Shown: one piece after another, positions 1-10,145 of the stretch
How the letters are laid out: each line of letters starts with the position of its first letter
Position numbering within the stretch: position 1 is the first letter of the stretch
Source: Marinobacter sp. SS13-12
Lineage (GTDB): Bacteria; Pseudomonadota; Gammaproteobacteria; Pseudomonadales; Oleiphilaceae
DNA length: 64,000 nucleotides
NCBI RefSeq assembly: GCF_030227115.1
Contig: NZ_JASSUA010000006.1
Location: 62,001 to 126,000 of the forward strand
Direction of reading: 5' to 3'
The notes under the pieces: generated by a model
Databases searched by the model: none
What the model saw: only the letters and a program-made list of their open reading frames with translations
Told to the model about the DNA's origin: nothing
Position numbers and translations under genes: made by a program

Positions 1-293
1 GCGTCACGCTTCAAATGAGCATGGTTTTCCTCGCGCATTACGGCTCCGCCGCCGGTCGCCAGTACCGTTTGTGAATACCCCGACAACTCCGCCAGCATCG
101 CGGTTTCACGCTGGCGAAAACCGTCCTCACCTTCTACGTCAAAAATCCAGGGAATATTCGCCCCGCAGCGTTCCTCAATGATGCGATCGGAATCCAGAAA
201 ACGATAGCCCAGCTCTTTGGCCAGCATGCGACCAATCGTGCTTTTGCCAGCCCCCATCGGGCCTACAAGGACTACTCGTTTTGGCAAGGACAT
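1..293 (-). CDS. aroK: Shikimate kinase AroK, 3' end cut off by the window
   Basis: Only the first 97 or so codons are in the window; the gene continues past position 1. The N-terminus carries a P-loop (GPMGAGKST, about residues 11-19), a shikimate-contacting segment around SDRIIEE, and the conserved GGGA glycine stretch near residue 80. This is the standard order for shikimate kinase, which phosphorylates shikimate with ATP in the chorismate pathway. The start is the ATG at 293-291. In Pseudomonas-type genomes aroK follows pilQ, as here, but a strong terminator at about 375-405 suggests aroK has its own promoter in the 294-374 gap. Confidence 0.95.
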   Translation of the reverse strand, partial: MSLPKRVVLVGPMGAGKSTIGRMLAKELGYRFLDSDRIIEERCGANIPWIFDVEGEDGFRQRETAMLAELSGYSQTVLATGGGAVMREENHAHLKRD

Positions 294-374
294 AACTTCC
301 GCTCATCTATATTCCGGCGGGTGAGAATAGCACAGGGTAACGCTTTCCATAAGATTCGAAAAACGGACAGGCAA

Positions 375-405
375 AAAAAACCGCCGTACGTGGACGGCGG
401 TTTTT
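375..405 (-). terminator. Rho-independent terminator after pilQ
   Basis: A 7-bp GC-rich stem (381-387 with 394-400, loop 388-393) is flanked by an A-run on the plus strand and five T on the other side. Read on the minus strand it is a hairpin followed by a long U-run, placed 17 bases after the pilQ stop. It should end the pil operon transcript before aroK. Confidence 0.85.
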
Positions 406-421
406 CTCAGGTGCGACCGAA

Positions 422-2551
422 TTATTGAATCAGGTCACTCTTGATGATCTTCGGTGTGATGAAGATCAGCAGTTCGCTCCGCTCATCGATATGCTCGGTA
501 CGCTTGAACAGGCGACCCAGGTAGGGAATATCACCCAGGAACGGTGTTTTCGTGGTAGTGGTGGCTACCTCTGACTGGAAGATACCGCCCAGAACCACTG
601 TCTCGCCGTTGCCTACGAGAACCTGAGTAGTCACTTCGTTGGTGTTTATTGATGGAATACCGCCTGTCACCTCACCCCGAGAATCCTGATTGACCACCAG
701 GTCCATGATAATCTTGTCATCCGGCGTTATCTGCGGAGTTACTTCAAGGGACAGTGCTGCTTCCTTGAAAGATACCGAGGTCGCACCGCTGGAAGAGGCT
801 TCCTGATAGGGGATTTCTTCACCGGACTTGATCTTGGCTGTCTGGCGGTCAGCGGTTACCACGCGCGGCTGGGAAACCACTTCGGCCTGGCCGTCACTTT
901 CCAGCGCAGAGAGTTCCAGATCCACAAGGAAGTCGTCACTGCCCCAGCCAAGGGCAAAGGAGGATGCCCCTTGGCCACTCACACCAAGGTCCACAGCCAG
1001 CGCACCCGGGAAGGTAATTGTGTTGCTTCCACCATTGGCAGCATCACGTGCCTCACCAACCGCACCCTGGGAGCCACCCACGGAAATCACACTACCGTCC
1101 CCTCTGACATCATAGGCGGCGCCGCCCCAGCGAACACCCAGATTTTCAGCGACATTCGTCTGAGCCCGCACAATTCGCGCTTCAATTGAAACCTGACGAA
1201 CCGGCACATCCCAAGTCGAAACAAGACGGCGGATTTCGTCCAGCTTTTCCGAAGTTTCGCGAACGCTGATGGTGTTAGTACGTGCATCCGAGGAAACAAA
1301 GCCACGGGAGGAGATCAACTCCTCGTCCGCTTCAATGAGGGAAACAACGTCTGCGGCCTTGGCGTAGTTGACCTGAATGATGTCCAGACGAACCGGCGCC
1401 AGCTCAGCGATCTGTTTGGTCGTTTCAAGCTCCAGTTTTTCACGGGCCGCAATCTCGTCAGCGGGCGCCACCAGAAGCACATTGCCGATCTGGCGCTTGT
1501 CCAGGCCCTTGGTTTTCAGAATCAGATCCAGCGCCTGGTCCCAGGGCACATTCTGCAGACGCAGGGTAATGCTGCCACTGACCGTATCACTGGCCACAAG
1601 ATTCAGGCCGGTAAAATCAGCAATCAGCTGCAGCACCGAACGCACCTCGATATCCTGGAAGTTCAAAGAGAGCTTATCGCCGGTATACGGGAATTTCTCT
1701 TCACGGCGGGATTCGGCCTCTTCTTCCGTCAGCTTTTCCACGCTGACCGTAAACCGGGAACCGGACTGGTAAGCGATATAGTCGTAGTTACCCTCGGGGC
1801 GAATTTCTACAACTGCGTTGCCATCTTCAGTGAAGGTGTCGATACGGGTGACCGGCGTTGCGAAATCGGTTACATCAAGCCGGCGGCGAAGATTGTCAGG
1901 CACATTGGTGCCATCCATCGTCAAACGGATTCGACCGCCCAGCTCGGAAAGGTCAACCGGCGTACTGGCGCTGCCCAGATCAACAATCACCTGGCCTTCG
2001 CCGTCCTTGCCTCTGCGAAAATCCACGCCCGCAAGCCCGTTGCCGGACGAAGAGGACGACACACCCGATTCCCCGGACGATGGCGAAGAAACCGCTGCAG
2101 TGGAGCCAATTCCACCACCTTCACTACCGATAGTCACAACCAGGCTGTTCTGGTTACGGACCGTTTGATAAGGCACCAGTTCCGCAAGGTTGAAAATCAG
2201 GCGTGTGCGATCCTTGGTTTCGACCACCGTCATGCTCTGGGCATTGCCAGAGCCAAGTGAAATATTGCGACTGGCAAGCCCACTGCTGGTGTCCCGAAGA
2301 TCCACTGCTATCCTTGCCGGTCGCTCGATGGTGTAACCGCTCGGTTCCGGCGGCTGGCCGTCAAATCTCAGCGTCACCTCAATCCGGTCTCCGGACAGCG
2401 ACGAAAACGACACGTCTTCCAGCGTGACCGCATTGGCCAGGCCGGACAACAACCCAAAAGCAATCACGCTGACGTATACATTGAGTTTTCTGAACATCGC
2501 TAGCCTCGACCCCAAACCTTTTTGTTCATGCATGTTTTTTTCAATAGTCAT
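422..2551 (-). CDS. pilQ: Type IV pilus secretin PilQ
   Basis: 709 residues. PilQ forms the outer-membrane ring through which the type IV pilus passes. An N-terminal signal segment ends near LSGLANA (about residue 41). Two AMIN-like beta domains follow, which in this family bind peptidoglycan, separated by a Ser/Gly-rich linker (about 150-170). Next come a secretin/TonB short N-terminal domain (about 290-345, with the VPWDQALD motif), an N-domain, and a C-terminal secretin domain ending in VVLGGIFQSE and TPFLGDIPYLGRLFK. It is last in pilMNOPQ. The ATG at 2551 has a GGGAG ribosome site between the pilP stop and the start. Inner starts at codons 7 and 19 are possible. Confidence 0.95.
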   Translation of the reverse strand: MTIEKNMHEQKGLGSRLAMFRKLNVYVSVIAFGLLSGLANAVTLEDVSFSSLSGDRIEVTLRFDGQPPEPSGYTIERPARIAVDLRDTSSGLASRNISLGSGNAQSMTVVETKDRTRLIFNLAELVPYQTVRNQNSLVVTIGSEGGGIGSTAAVSSPSSGESGVSSSSSGNGLAGVDFRRGKDGEGQVIVDLGSASTPVDLSELGGRIRLTMDGTNVPDNLRRRLDVTDFATPVTRIDTFTEDGNAVVEIRPEGNYDYIAYQSGSRFTVSVEKLTEEEAESRREEKFPYTGDKLSLNFQDIEVRSVLQLIADFTGLNLVASDTVSGSITLRLQNVPWDQALDLILKTKGLDKRQIGNVLLVAPADEIAAREKLELETTKQIAELAPVRLDIIQVNYAKAADVVSLIEADEELISSRGFVSSDARTNTISVRETSEKLDEIRRLVSTWDVPVRQVSIEARIVRAQTNVAENLGVRWGGAAYDVRGDGSVISVGGSQGAVGEARDAANGGSNTITFPGALAVDLGVSGQGASSFALGWGSDDFLVDLELSALESDGQAEVVSQPRVVTADRQTAKIKSGEEIPYQEASSSGATSVSFKEAALSLEVTPQITPDDKIIMDLVVNQDSRGEVTGGIPSINTNEVTTQVLVGNGETVVLGGIFQSEVATTTTKTPFLGDIPYLGRLFKRTEHIDERSELLIFITPKIIKSDLIQ

Positions 2552-2563
2552 ATTGCCGCTCCC

Positions 2564-3112
2564 TTAGCCTTCATTTTCATCCAGCGACAGCGAGCGTGGA
2601 CGCTCGACCCATCCGCCCCGGCCGTTGGGAACGATCTCGATCAGTTCAACCCGGGTTTCATTAACACCGATAATCCGTCCATAGTTCTGCCCCATGTAGT
2701 TGCCAGTACGCACCCTGTGGATACCACCTTCGTTATCCCTGATCAGTGCAAACAGACTTCCGGAGGTATCACTCAGGGTTCCCACCATGCTGAGCGCCTT
2801 CAGATCGAAGTTTTCGAGAACTTCTCTAGGCCGATCCAGATCCGGCTCAATATCGCTCTCCGGCTCCTGATCAACCATGGTGAGCTGAACATCAATCGGC
2901 GGCTCAAAGGGTGCCCTCCGATCCGCGGCCGAATAACTGAAGGCCTCGTACGCCTTGAACTCAGGCAAAGGCTCCACGTGTCCACGGGGCTTGGCCCGGG
3001 TATCGGCCATAAACTTGTCCAGATCGGAAAAGCCATTACCCTGGGAACACGCCGTCAGGAACGATACCAGACAAATACCCAACCAGGCCTTTGCCGCATG
3101 CTGTCTCGCCAT
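2564..3112 (-). CDS. pilP: Type IV pilus lipoprotein PilP
   Basis: About 182 residues. The N-terminus is a lipoprotein signal peptide with lipobox LTAC, so the mature protein should be lipidated in the inner membrane. There it links the PilN/PilO pair to the PilQ secretin. The C-terminal half has the PilP beta-sandwich pattern (LSMVGTL, IHRVRTGNYMGQNYGRI). Two starts are possible: an ATG at 3118 overlapping the pilO stop, and an ATG at 3112. I chose 3112 because GGAG lies 7 bases upstream of it, while it sits only 2 bases from the 3118 ATG. Expression is probably coupled to pilO. Confidence 0.93.
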   Translation of the reverse strand: MARQHAAKAWLGICLVSFLTACSQGNGFSDLDKFMADTRAKPRGHVEPLPEFKAYEAFSYSAADRRAPFEPPIDVQLTMVDQEPESDIEPDLDRPREVLENFDLKALSMVGTLSDTSGSLFALIRDNEGGIHRVRTGNYMGQNYGRIIGVNETRVELIEIVPNGRGGWVERPRSLSLDENEG

Positions 3113-3114
3113 GC

Positions 3115-3726
3115 TCATTCTCCAGCCCGGTAGCGGTAGGTACGTGCAAGAACCTGCATATTCAGCTGCTCTCCGTCACCGCCAGTTGGTGCTATGGTTA
3201 GATCGTGCAACGTCACAATACGAGGCAGGCTCGCCACACTGCTGACGAAACTTGCCAGCTCGTGATAGGTGCCTGTTACCCGGATATTGATCGGAAGCTC
3301 TGCGTAGAAATCCCGCTGCTGCTCTCCCTGCAGTTTGACCTCTTGCAGGTCAAGGCCGCTACCCAATGCCGTATTGGTGATGTCTTCAAGCAGACCCGGC
3401 ACCTCGGTTTCACTGGGAAGCTGTCTCACCAGTGCGCCGAACGTTTCTTCCATTTCTTCCATCTGGGCCTTGAAGACTTCGAGGTTCGCGACCTGATAGG
3501 CTTTGTCCTCGTAGGTTTTACGAAGCTCCTGCTCGGTGTTTTCGACCCGCTCGAGCTGGGCATACTGATCCTTGATGAAGAACCAGTAGCCACCACCGAG
3601 AATCAGGCCGAAAATAATCAGCGCAACGATTGCCTTGATGGGTGCCGGCCAGATGCCAGCGTTATTGACATCCAGATCGTTAATATCAAATTCATTGAGG
3701 CTTTTAAGTGAGTCCGCGAGGCTCAT
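3115..3726 (-). CDS. pilO: Type IV pilus inner-membrane alignment protein PilO
   Basis: 203 residues. A short cytoplasmic N-terminus is followed by one membrane segment (about 31-51, with LIIFGLILGGGYWFF), a coiled coil (about 55-105), and a ferredoxin-like periplasmic domain ending in LARTYRYR. This is the standard PilO layout. PilO pairs with PilN in the alignment complex. Its ATG overlaps the pilN stop (TAATG), indicating translational coupling. Confidence 0.95.
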   Translation of the reverse strand: MSLADSLKSLNEFDINDLDVNNAGIWPAPIKAIVALIIFGLILGGGYWFFIKDQYAQLERVENTEQELRKTYEDKAYQVANLEVFKAQMEEMEETFGALVRQLPSETEVPGLLEDITNTALGSGLDLQEVKLQGEQQRDFYAELPINIRVTGTYHELASFVSSVASLPRIVTLHDLTIAPTGGDGEQLNMQVLARTYRYRAGE

Positions 3727-4288
3727 TACTTGTCCTCCCCTTCGGGCTCTGGTGTTTGTTGTTGAACCGACAGGTTGAACTGGCTGTACCCGGCACGGGC
3801 GCTATCGGCAGCGGCGACATTCGAAAGGTTCGGGTCGTTGAACCAGTCGGACCCTTCAAAACGCCTCATCAGAGCCGATATGCGGCTGTTGGACTCCGAC
3901 ATACCGACAATGTCCACACGTTCGCCGGTTTTCTTCAGGCTGGTGTAGTACAGACCATCCGGTAATGTACGAACCAGCTCATCGAATACCCGCACAATGA
4001 CCGGCCGCTTGCCCTGGAGATCCTGGATCACCTGCATTCGCGAAAGCAGCTCGTCACGCTTGCGCTTGAGATCCTCGATTTCCTTGATCTGTTTGTCGAG
4101 CTGTTTGGTCGCGGTTTCGATGTAGGCGTTCCTGGACTCCTGGTAGGCGATACGGTTATCCATATCCGTCTTCCACAGGAACACCAGGCCACCGGCAATA
4201 ATGGCCGCGCCCAGAATCATGACCACGAACTGTTTCTGTTTTTCTGCCCGGAGTTCTTCGCGCCAGGGTCTGAGGTTAATCTTTGCCA

Positions 4289-4289
<1 letters not shown>
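3726..4289 (-). CDS. pilN: Type IV pilus assembly protein PilN
   Basis: 187 residues. The N-terminus MAKINLRPWREE matches the INLLPWR-type motif by which PilN binds the groove of PilM. One membrane helix (about 22-40), a coiled coil (about 45-90), and a periplasmic ferredoxin-like domain follow. The start overlaps the pilM stop as TGATG. The charged C-terminal tail (PEPEGEDK) looks disordered. Confidence 0.95.
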
Positions 4290-5362
<1,073 letters not shown>

Positions 5363-5568
5363 CTATACCTGGTTACATGCACCGGGTTATGAAAACTCCC
5401 GACGGAGCTCTTTCATATGTGTTTTTTATTTAAGAGAATTTCTTCAGTTTTCCGTCTACAATGCCCGTTCTTCTTTAAATTGGGAAACATTGCACCCGGG
5501 AAGTGGCTCGCCCTTCCTAAAGCAATTTCTCAAATGATAGACCTATATCCAACAGTTGTCAGAAAAAA

Positions 5569-8061
5569 ATGTCTCATTTGTTACGTACATCTCGCCTGTT
5601 TGCATGGCTTTTTCTCACTGGTTTCAGTCTCGCCACAATCGTGGCGTCAGGATTTTACCTTTATCTCCGTCCGGGGCTACCTCCTGTCGATCAGCTCCTG
5701 GACATCAAGCTGCAGACCCCATTGCGGGTGTACAGCGCAGACGAGAGATTAATAGCAGAATTCGGTGAAAAGAGAAGGGCACCTATCACAATCGAACAGA
5801 TCCCTACAATTCAGTTACATGCCTTTCTGGCGGCTGAAGACGCCCGTTTTTACGAGCACTTCGGGGTCGACTTCAAAGGCCTGATGCGGGCTGCCATCGA
5901 ACTGGTCTCCACCGGAGAGATCCAGTCAGGGGGCAGTACCATCACAATGCAGGTTGCAAAAAATTACTTTTTGTCACGCGACCGGACGTTTATTCGCAAG
6001 TTCAACGAGATACTTCTGGCTCTTCAGATCGAGCGTGAACTGGATAAAAACCGCATTCTCGAGCTCTATCTCAACAAGATTTACCTGGGCAATCGTGCCT
6101 ACGGGATTGCCGCCGCCGCCCAGGTTTACTATGACAAGTCCGTGACTGAACTTTCACTGGCGGAGATGGCCATGCTGGCCGGCCTACCCAAGGCACCTTC
6201 GGCTTACAACCCGCTTGCCAATCCAAGTCGCGCTGAAGCTCGCAGAAACTGGATCCTGGGCCGCATGCGGGACCTGAAGTACATTACGCCAGACGCCTAC
6301 GAACTGGCCTCCACTGCCCCGCTGACCGCGAGCTTCAATGCCGCTTCCACAGAGGTGGACGCCGACTACGTGGCGGAGATGGCGCGCGCAGACATGGTCA
6401 GACGATTCGGGGATGCGGCCTACACCGATGGCTATACGGTACAACTTACCGTGGACAGCGAGAAACAGCGTGAAGCCACCCTGGCACTACGAAAAGGCCT
6501 GGAAGAGTACGATCAGCGCCACGGCTTCCGCGGCCCGATTGGTCAGGTTGGCGAAGACGAGCTGGCCCCGGACAACCTCGATAACCTGATGGCCAATTAC
6601 CCCCGCGTAGCGGAGCTCGTTCCTGCCGTTGTCACCAATGTGAGAGACGAAGACAATGAGGTTGACCTTCACGCCCGCGGACTGGGCGAGTCGGTGATGG
6701 CATTCAATACCATGACATGGGCCAAACGGTACAAGACCGAAAACCTCACCGGCCCGGAACCCGAGAAACCCTCTGATGTGGTCTCAGCGGGTGATGTCGT
6801 CTATGTAAAACCCATGGTGATCATGACGCCCGAGCAGCCAACCGGGAATAATGAGGATGATTCCGGAGAAGACATCAACCAGCCAGTCGGAGAGATACCC
6901 GACGTCAGGCGGGTTGCCCTGTCACAGGTTCCCAGGGTTCAGGGTGCGCTGATATCACTTGATGCGGAAACAGGCGCCATTGAGGCTCTTGCCGGCGGCT
7001 ACAGCTTCAGCCAGAACAAGTATAATCGGGCAACCCAGGCAAAGAGACAGCCAGGCTCAACGTTCAAGCCGTTTCTTTATCTCAGCGCCCTGGAACAGGG
7101 TATGACTCCGGCAACGATCTATAACGATGCACCCATCGTCTTCGACGACTCCGAACTGGAAACAGCGTGGCGACCACAAAACTCCTCAGGGCAATTTTAC
7201 GGCCCTACCCGGCTGAGAGAAGCTCTGTATCGTTCACGAAACCTGGTCTCCGTGCGCCTTCTGAGGGACCTCGGAATACAGAACACCATTGACTACCTGG
7301 ACCAACTGCGGATACCCACCGAAGACATGCAAAAAGACCTGTCCCTGTCACTGGGAAGCGGGCTGCTGACCCCAATGGATCTGGCCCGCGGCTTCGCAGT
7401 CATCGCCAACGGTGGTTATGACGTCGAACCCTACCTCGTCAGCAGCATTTCCGATGTCAATGGCGAAGACGTGTTTGAAGCGCCCGAGGTCATCCTTTGT
7501 GAAGACAACTGCGAGCAGGCACAGGCAGAGATTGAAGCAGACGATCGCAATGCGCGCATTTCAAGAAGGCTTGCGGATGAGCGCTCGGTGTACATCCTGC
7601 ACTCAATGATGCGGGACGTTATCAGGCTTGGAACCGGCAGACGCGCCCTGGCTCTGGGAAGGGACGACATCAGCGGCAAGACTGGCACCACCAACGAACA
7701 GCGCGATACCTGGTTTGGCGGTTTCAACCACGACATAGCCACCACGGTCTGGGTCGGTTTTGACCAGCCACAACCGCTCGGCCGCCGTGAATTCGGCGCC
7801 AGTACAGCCCTGCCGGTCTGGCTCGATTATATGAAGGTGGCTCTTGAAGGTGAGCCACCCTCACTGATGCCCAGACCCAACGGCATTGTGAACATCCGCA
7901 TCGACCCGGAAACCGGCAAGCGCGCACGCCCCGGACAGGAAGGTGCGATGTTCGAACTGTTCAAAGAAGAAGATGCACCACCGGCACTCGATCCGCAGGA
8001 CGAGTCATCTGGTGGCAGTGAAAACGGCGACGATGGCGGCCTGTCCAGGCAGATTTTCTGA
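5569..8061 (+). CDS. ponA: Bifunctional penicillin-binding protein 1A
   Basis: 830 residues. It polymerises and cross-links peptidoglycan at the outer face of the inner membrane. One N-terminal membrane segment (about 10-31) is followed by a family 51 glycosyltransferase domain (EDARFYEHFGVD and GGSTITMQVAKN motifs) and an OB-like insertion. The C-terminal transpeptidase has the nucleophile motif STFK (Ser near residue 497), SRN, and KTGT (near 704). An acidic linker (about 415-440) and an acidic, Gly-rich C-terminal tail look disordered. The ponA/pilM divergent arrangement is shared with Pseudomonas. Confidence 0.96.
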   Translation: MSHLLRTSRLFAWLFLTGFSLATIVASGFYLYLRPGLPPVDQLLDIKLQTPLRVYSADERLIAEFGEKRRAPITIEQIPTIQLHAFLAAEDARFYEHFGVDFKGLMRAAIELVSTGEIQSGGSTITMQVAKNYFLSRDRTFIRKFNEILLALQIERELDKNRILELYLNKIYLGNRAYGIAAAAQVYYDKSVTELSLAEMAMLAGLPKAPSAYNPLANPSRAEARRNWILGRMRDLKYITPDAYELASTAPLTASFNAASTEVDADYVAEMARADMVRRFGDAAYTDGYTVQLTVDSEKQREATLALRKGLEEYDQRHGFRGPIGQVGEDELAPDNLDNLMANYPRVAELVPAVVTNVRDEDNEVDLHARGLGESVMAFNTMTWAKRYKTENLTGPEPEKPSDVVSAGDVVYVKPMVIMTPEQPTGNNEDDSGEDINQPVGEIPDVRRVALSQVPRVQGALISLDAETGAIEALAGGYSFSQNKYNRATQAKRQPGSTFKPFLYLSALEQGMTPATIYNDAPIVFDDSELETAWRPQNSSGQFYGPTRLREALYRSRNLVSVRLLRDLGIQNTIDYLDQLRIPTEDMQKDLSLSLGSGLLTPMDLARGFAVIANGGYDVEPYLVSSISDVNGEDVFEAPEVILCEDNCEQAQAEIEADDRNARISRRLADERSVYILHSMMRDVIRLGTGRRALALGRDDISGKTGTTNEQRDTWFGGFNHDIATTVWVGFDQPQPLGRREFGASTALPVWLDYMKVALEGEPPSLMPRPNGIVNIRIDPETGKRARPGQEGAMFELFKEEDAPPALDPQDESSGGSENGDDGGLSRQIF

Positions 8062-8106
8062 TCTGTCTGGCAAGCCCGTTTTTTCGAAGATAAAAATCAC
8101 GAACAT

Positions 8107-8142
8107 AAAAAAACCGGCGGAATTGTCTCCGCCGGTTTTTTT
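8107..8142. terminator. Bidirectional rho-independent terminator between ponA and maeB
   Basis: A run of A, then an 11-bp or longer stem (8111-8121 with 8128-8138, loop of six bases), then a run of T. Both strands give a hairpin followed by U residues, which fits the convergent genes ponA and maeB. Confidence 0.9.
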
Positions 8143-8176
8143 TATTGCCGGAAAGCCCGGGGACGCTATAGCTATA

Positions 8177-9442
8177 TCAGATGATATCGTCCATCGACTT
8201 CAGCGGGTAATGGGCGGGATAGCCATTGCGAGCCACGCCTGAGTCAACTGCTGCACGCGCAACCGCAGCTGGAACAACTTCCAGCAGGCGCACATCCATC
8301 GGCTTGGGAATGATGTATTCCCGACCAAACTCAAAGCTTGCAACGTCATAGGCTTCACAGATTTCCTGAGGAACCGGCTCCTTGGCCAGTTCGCGAATCG
8401 CGTGAACCGCCGCCACTTTCATTTCTTCATTGATCGCAGTCGCCCGCACGTCCAGAGCACCCCGGAAGATAAACGGGAAGCCCAGCACATTGTTTACCTG
8501 ATTCGGGTAATCGGAACGACCTGTTGCCATGATCAGGTCATCACGGGTGGCCAGAGCCACTTCCGGGCTGATTTCCGGATCCGGGTTAGAGCAGGCAAAC
8601 ACGATCGGATTCGGCGCCATCAGCTTGAGCTGTTCAGCAGTTACCAGATCGGGACCAGAAAGACCAAGGAATACATCGGCACCATCCATCGCATCATCAA
8701 GCGTGCGCTTGTCGGTGTCATTGGCGAACATCGCCTTGTACTGGTTCAGGTCTTCACGGCCAGAGTGAATTACACCCTTACGATCCAGCATGAAGATATT
8801 CTCGGAGCGCACACCGCAGCTGATCAGCAGCTTCATGCAGGCGATGGCGGCCGCACCAGCACCAAGACACACGACCTTCGCTTCTTCAATCTTCTTGCCC
8901 TGAAGCTCAAGTGCGTTAATCATGCCGGCTGCCGTTACGATGGCGGTACCGTGCTGATCATCGTGGAAGACGGGCACATTGCACTTCTCAATCAGGGCCC
9001 GCTCAATTTCAAAACACTCGGGAGCCTTGATATCTTCCAGGTTAATGCCGCCGAAGGTGTCAGCAATACGCTCAACAGTTTCGATAAATGCCTGGGGACT
9101 TTCGGAATTGACTTCGATATCGAAGACGTCAATGCCGGCAAAGCGCTTGAACAGTACGCCCTTGCCTTCCATTACCGGCTTGCTCGCCAGGGGGCCGAGG
9201 TTACCCAGACCAAGAATAGCGGAGCCGTCAGAAATAACGGCGACCAGGTTACCCTTGGCAGTATATTTGTATGCGTTCTCTGGGTCCTTCGCGATCTCGC
9301 GGACCGGCTCTGCAACCCCGGGGCTGTACGCCAGGGAAAGGTCGCGGGAGGTCTTGGTGGGCTTGGTGATTTCAACACTCAGCTTACCAGGCCGCGGCTT
9401 GGCGTGATATTCAAGGGCTGCTTCTTTCAGATCTTGAGACAT
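8177..9442 (-). CDS. maeB: Malic enzyme, short form without phosphotransacetylase domain
   Basis: 421 residues. It oxidatively decarboxylates malate to pyruvate, probably with NADP in this group. The N-terminal malic domain has SLAYSPGVAEP (catalytic Tyr region) and KGNLVAVISDG. FHDDQHGTAIV follows, then a Rossmann domain with GAGAAAIACMKLL. Many enterobacterial MaeB proteins carry an extra C-terminal phosphotransacetylase-like domain of some 320 residues, which is absent here. I chose the ATG at 9442, preceded by GGAA; the GTG seven codons upstream has no ribosome site. Cofactor preference cannot be read from sequence with confidence. Confidence 0.9.
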   Translation of the reverse strand: MSQDLKEAALEYHAKPRPGKLSVEITKPTKTSRDLSLAYSPGVAEPVREIAKDPENAYKYTAKGNLVAVISDGSAILGLGNLGPLASKPVMEGKGVLFKRFAGIDVFDIEVNSESPQAFIETVERIADTFGGINLEDIKAPECFEIERALIEKCNVPVFHDDQHGTAIVTAAGMINALELQGKKIEEAKVVCLGAGAAAIACMKLLISCGVRSENIFMLDRKGVIHSGREDLNQYKAMFANDTDKRTLDDAMDGADVFLGLSGPDLVTAEQLKLMAPNPIVFACSNPDPEISPEVALATRDDLIMATGRSDYPNQVNNVLGFPFIFRGALDVRATAINEEMKVAAVHAIRELAKEPVPQEICEAYDVASFEFGREYIIPKPMDVRLLEVVPAAVARAAVDSGVARNGYPAHYPLKSMDDII

Positions 9443-9508
9443 TGCCACTGTTCCGTTTGTCACGTTTAAGAGGTAAAAGCCACCGGGCCTTGCCCAGCGG
9501 AGCGCGAC

Positions 9509-9537
9509 ATTATGGCGCGAAGGTCTGTATCAGACAA
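9509..9537 (-). promoter_or_regulatory. Probable sigma-70 promoter of maeB
   Basis: On the minus strand TTGTCT and CATAAT are separated by exactly 17 bases, about 70 bases upstream of the maeB ATG. Four of six positions match consensus in the -35 and five of six in the -10. Confidence 0.55.
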
Positions 9538-9625
9538 GGCCCAACTGGCCATTTCGTGACCAGTCAATAAGCCATTTTGCGTACACGCCCATAAAATGGC
9601 GCCCGTAGGAACAACCGACAGACAC

Positions 9626-9654
9626 AAAAAAAGCGCCCCGAAAGGCGCTTTTTT
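9626..9654 (-). terminator. Rho-independent terminator of rpmE
   Basis: Stem AGCGCC/GGCGCT (9632-9637 with 9644-9649, loop CCGAAA), extended by A/T pairs on both sides. On the minus strand it ends in a U-run, 18 bases after the rpmE stop. Confidence 0.88.
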
Positions 9655-9671
9655 CGACATCAGTACCCGGA

Positions 9672-9893
9672 TCAGTCTTTCTTGCCGCCGATACGACCAC
9701 CGAAGCGCTTCTGGAAGCGATCGATGCGGCCGCCGGTATCCATCACTTTCTGCTTGCCAGTGTAGAATGGGTGGCACTGGGAACACACATCCAGCTGCAG
9801 ATCCTGAGTGTAGGTAGAGCGGGTCTTGAAGACGTTACCGCAGGAGCAGGTAACGTTGATGTCTTCGTACTTGGGGTGAATACCTTCTTTCAT
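9672..9893 (-). CDS. rpmE: Ribosomal protein bL31, zinc-binding form
   Basis: 73 residues. It is a large-subunit ribosomal protein. The start [12 protein letters not shown] is characteristic. Four cysteines in the pattern CxC (about 16 and 18) and CxxC (about 37 and 40) form the zinc ribbon of the C+ type. That type is normally used when zinc is plentiful and replaced by a C- paralogue under zinc limitation. The upstream ATG at 9914 would add seven residues unlike L31, so the ATG at 9893 is preferred. It is divergent from priA. Confidence 0.95.
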   Translation of the reverse strand: MKEGIHPKYEDINVTCSCGNVFKTRSTYTQDLQLDVCSQCHPFYTGKQKVMDTGGRIDRFQKRFGGRIGGKKD

Positions 9894-10145
9894 GGCGAAC
9901 CTCTGTCGGGTCATGCCGCTACCTGATCACGGGAGCCCGAATCGCTCCGGGTGTCAGGCACCGCACGTTTGAATCAATTGACAAGACGGGGCACAATCAT
10001 GCCCTGCCGGAAACAGACCGCGAATCTTACTTGCAATTATGGTATCAGGCAAGCCCCGGACCGCCTTAATCGTCCCGCCCCTTAGGGATGCGCTGCTTTG
10101 AAGGCATAGAACAGGATAGGCAGATACCGTGACACCTTAACCCCC

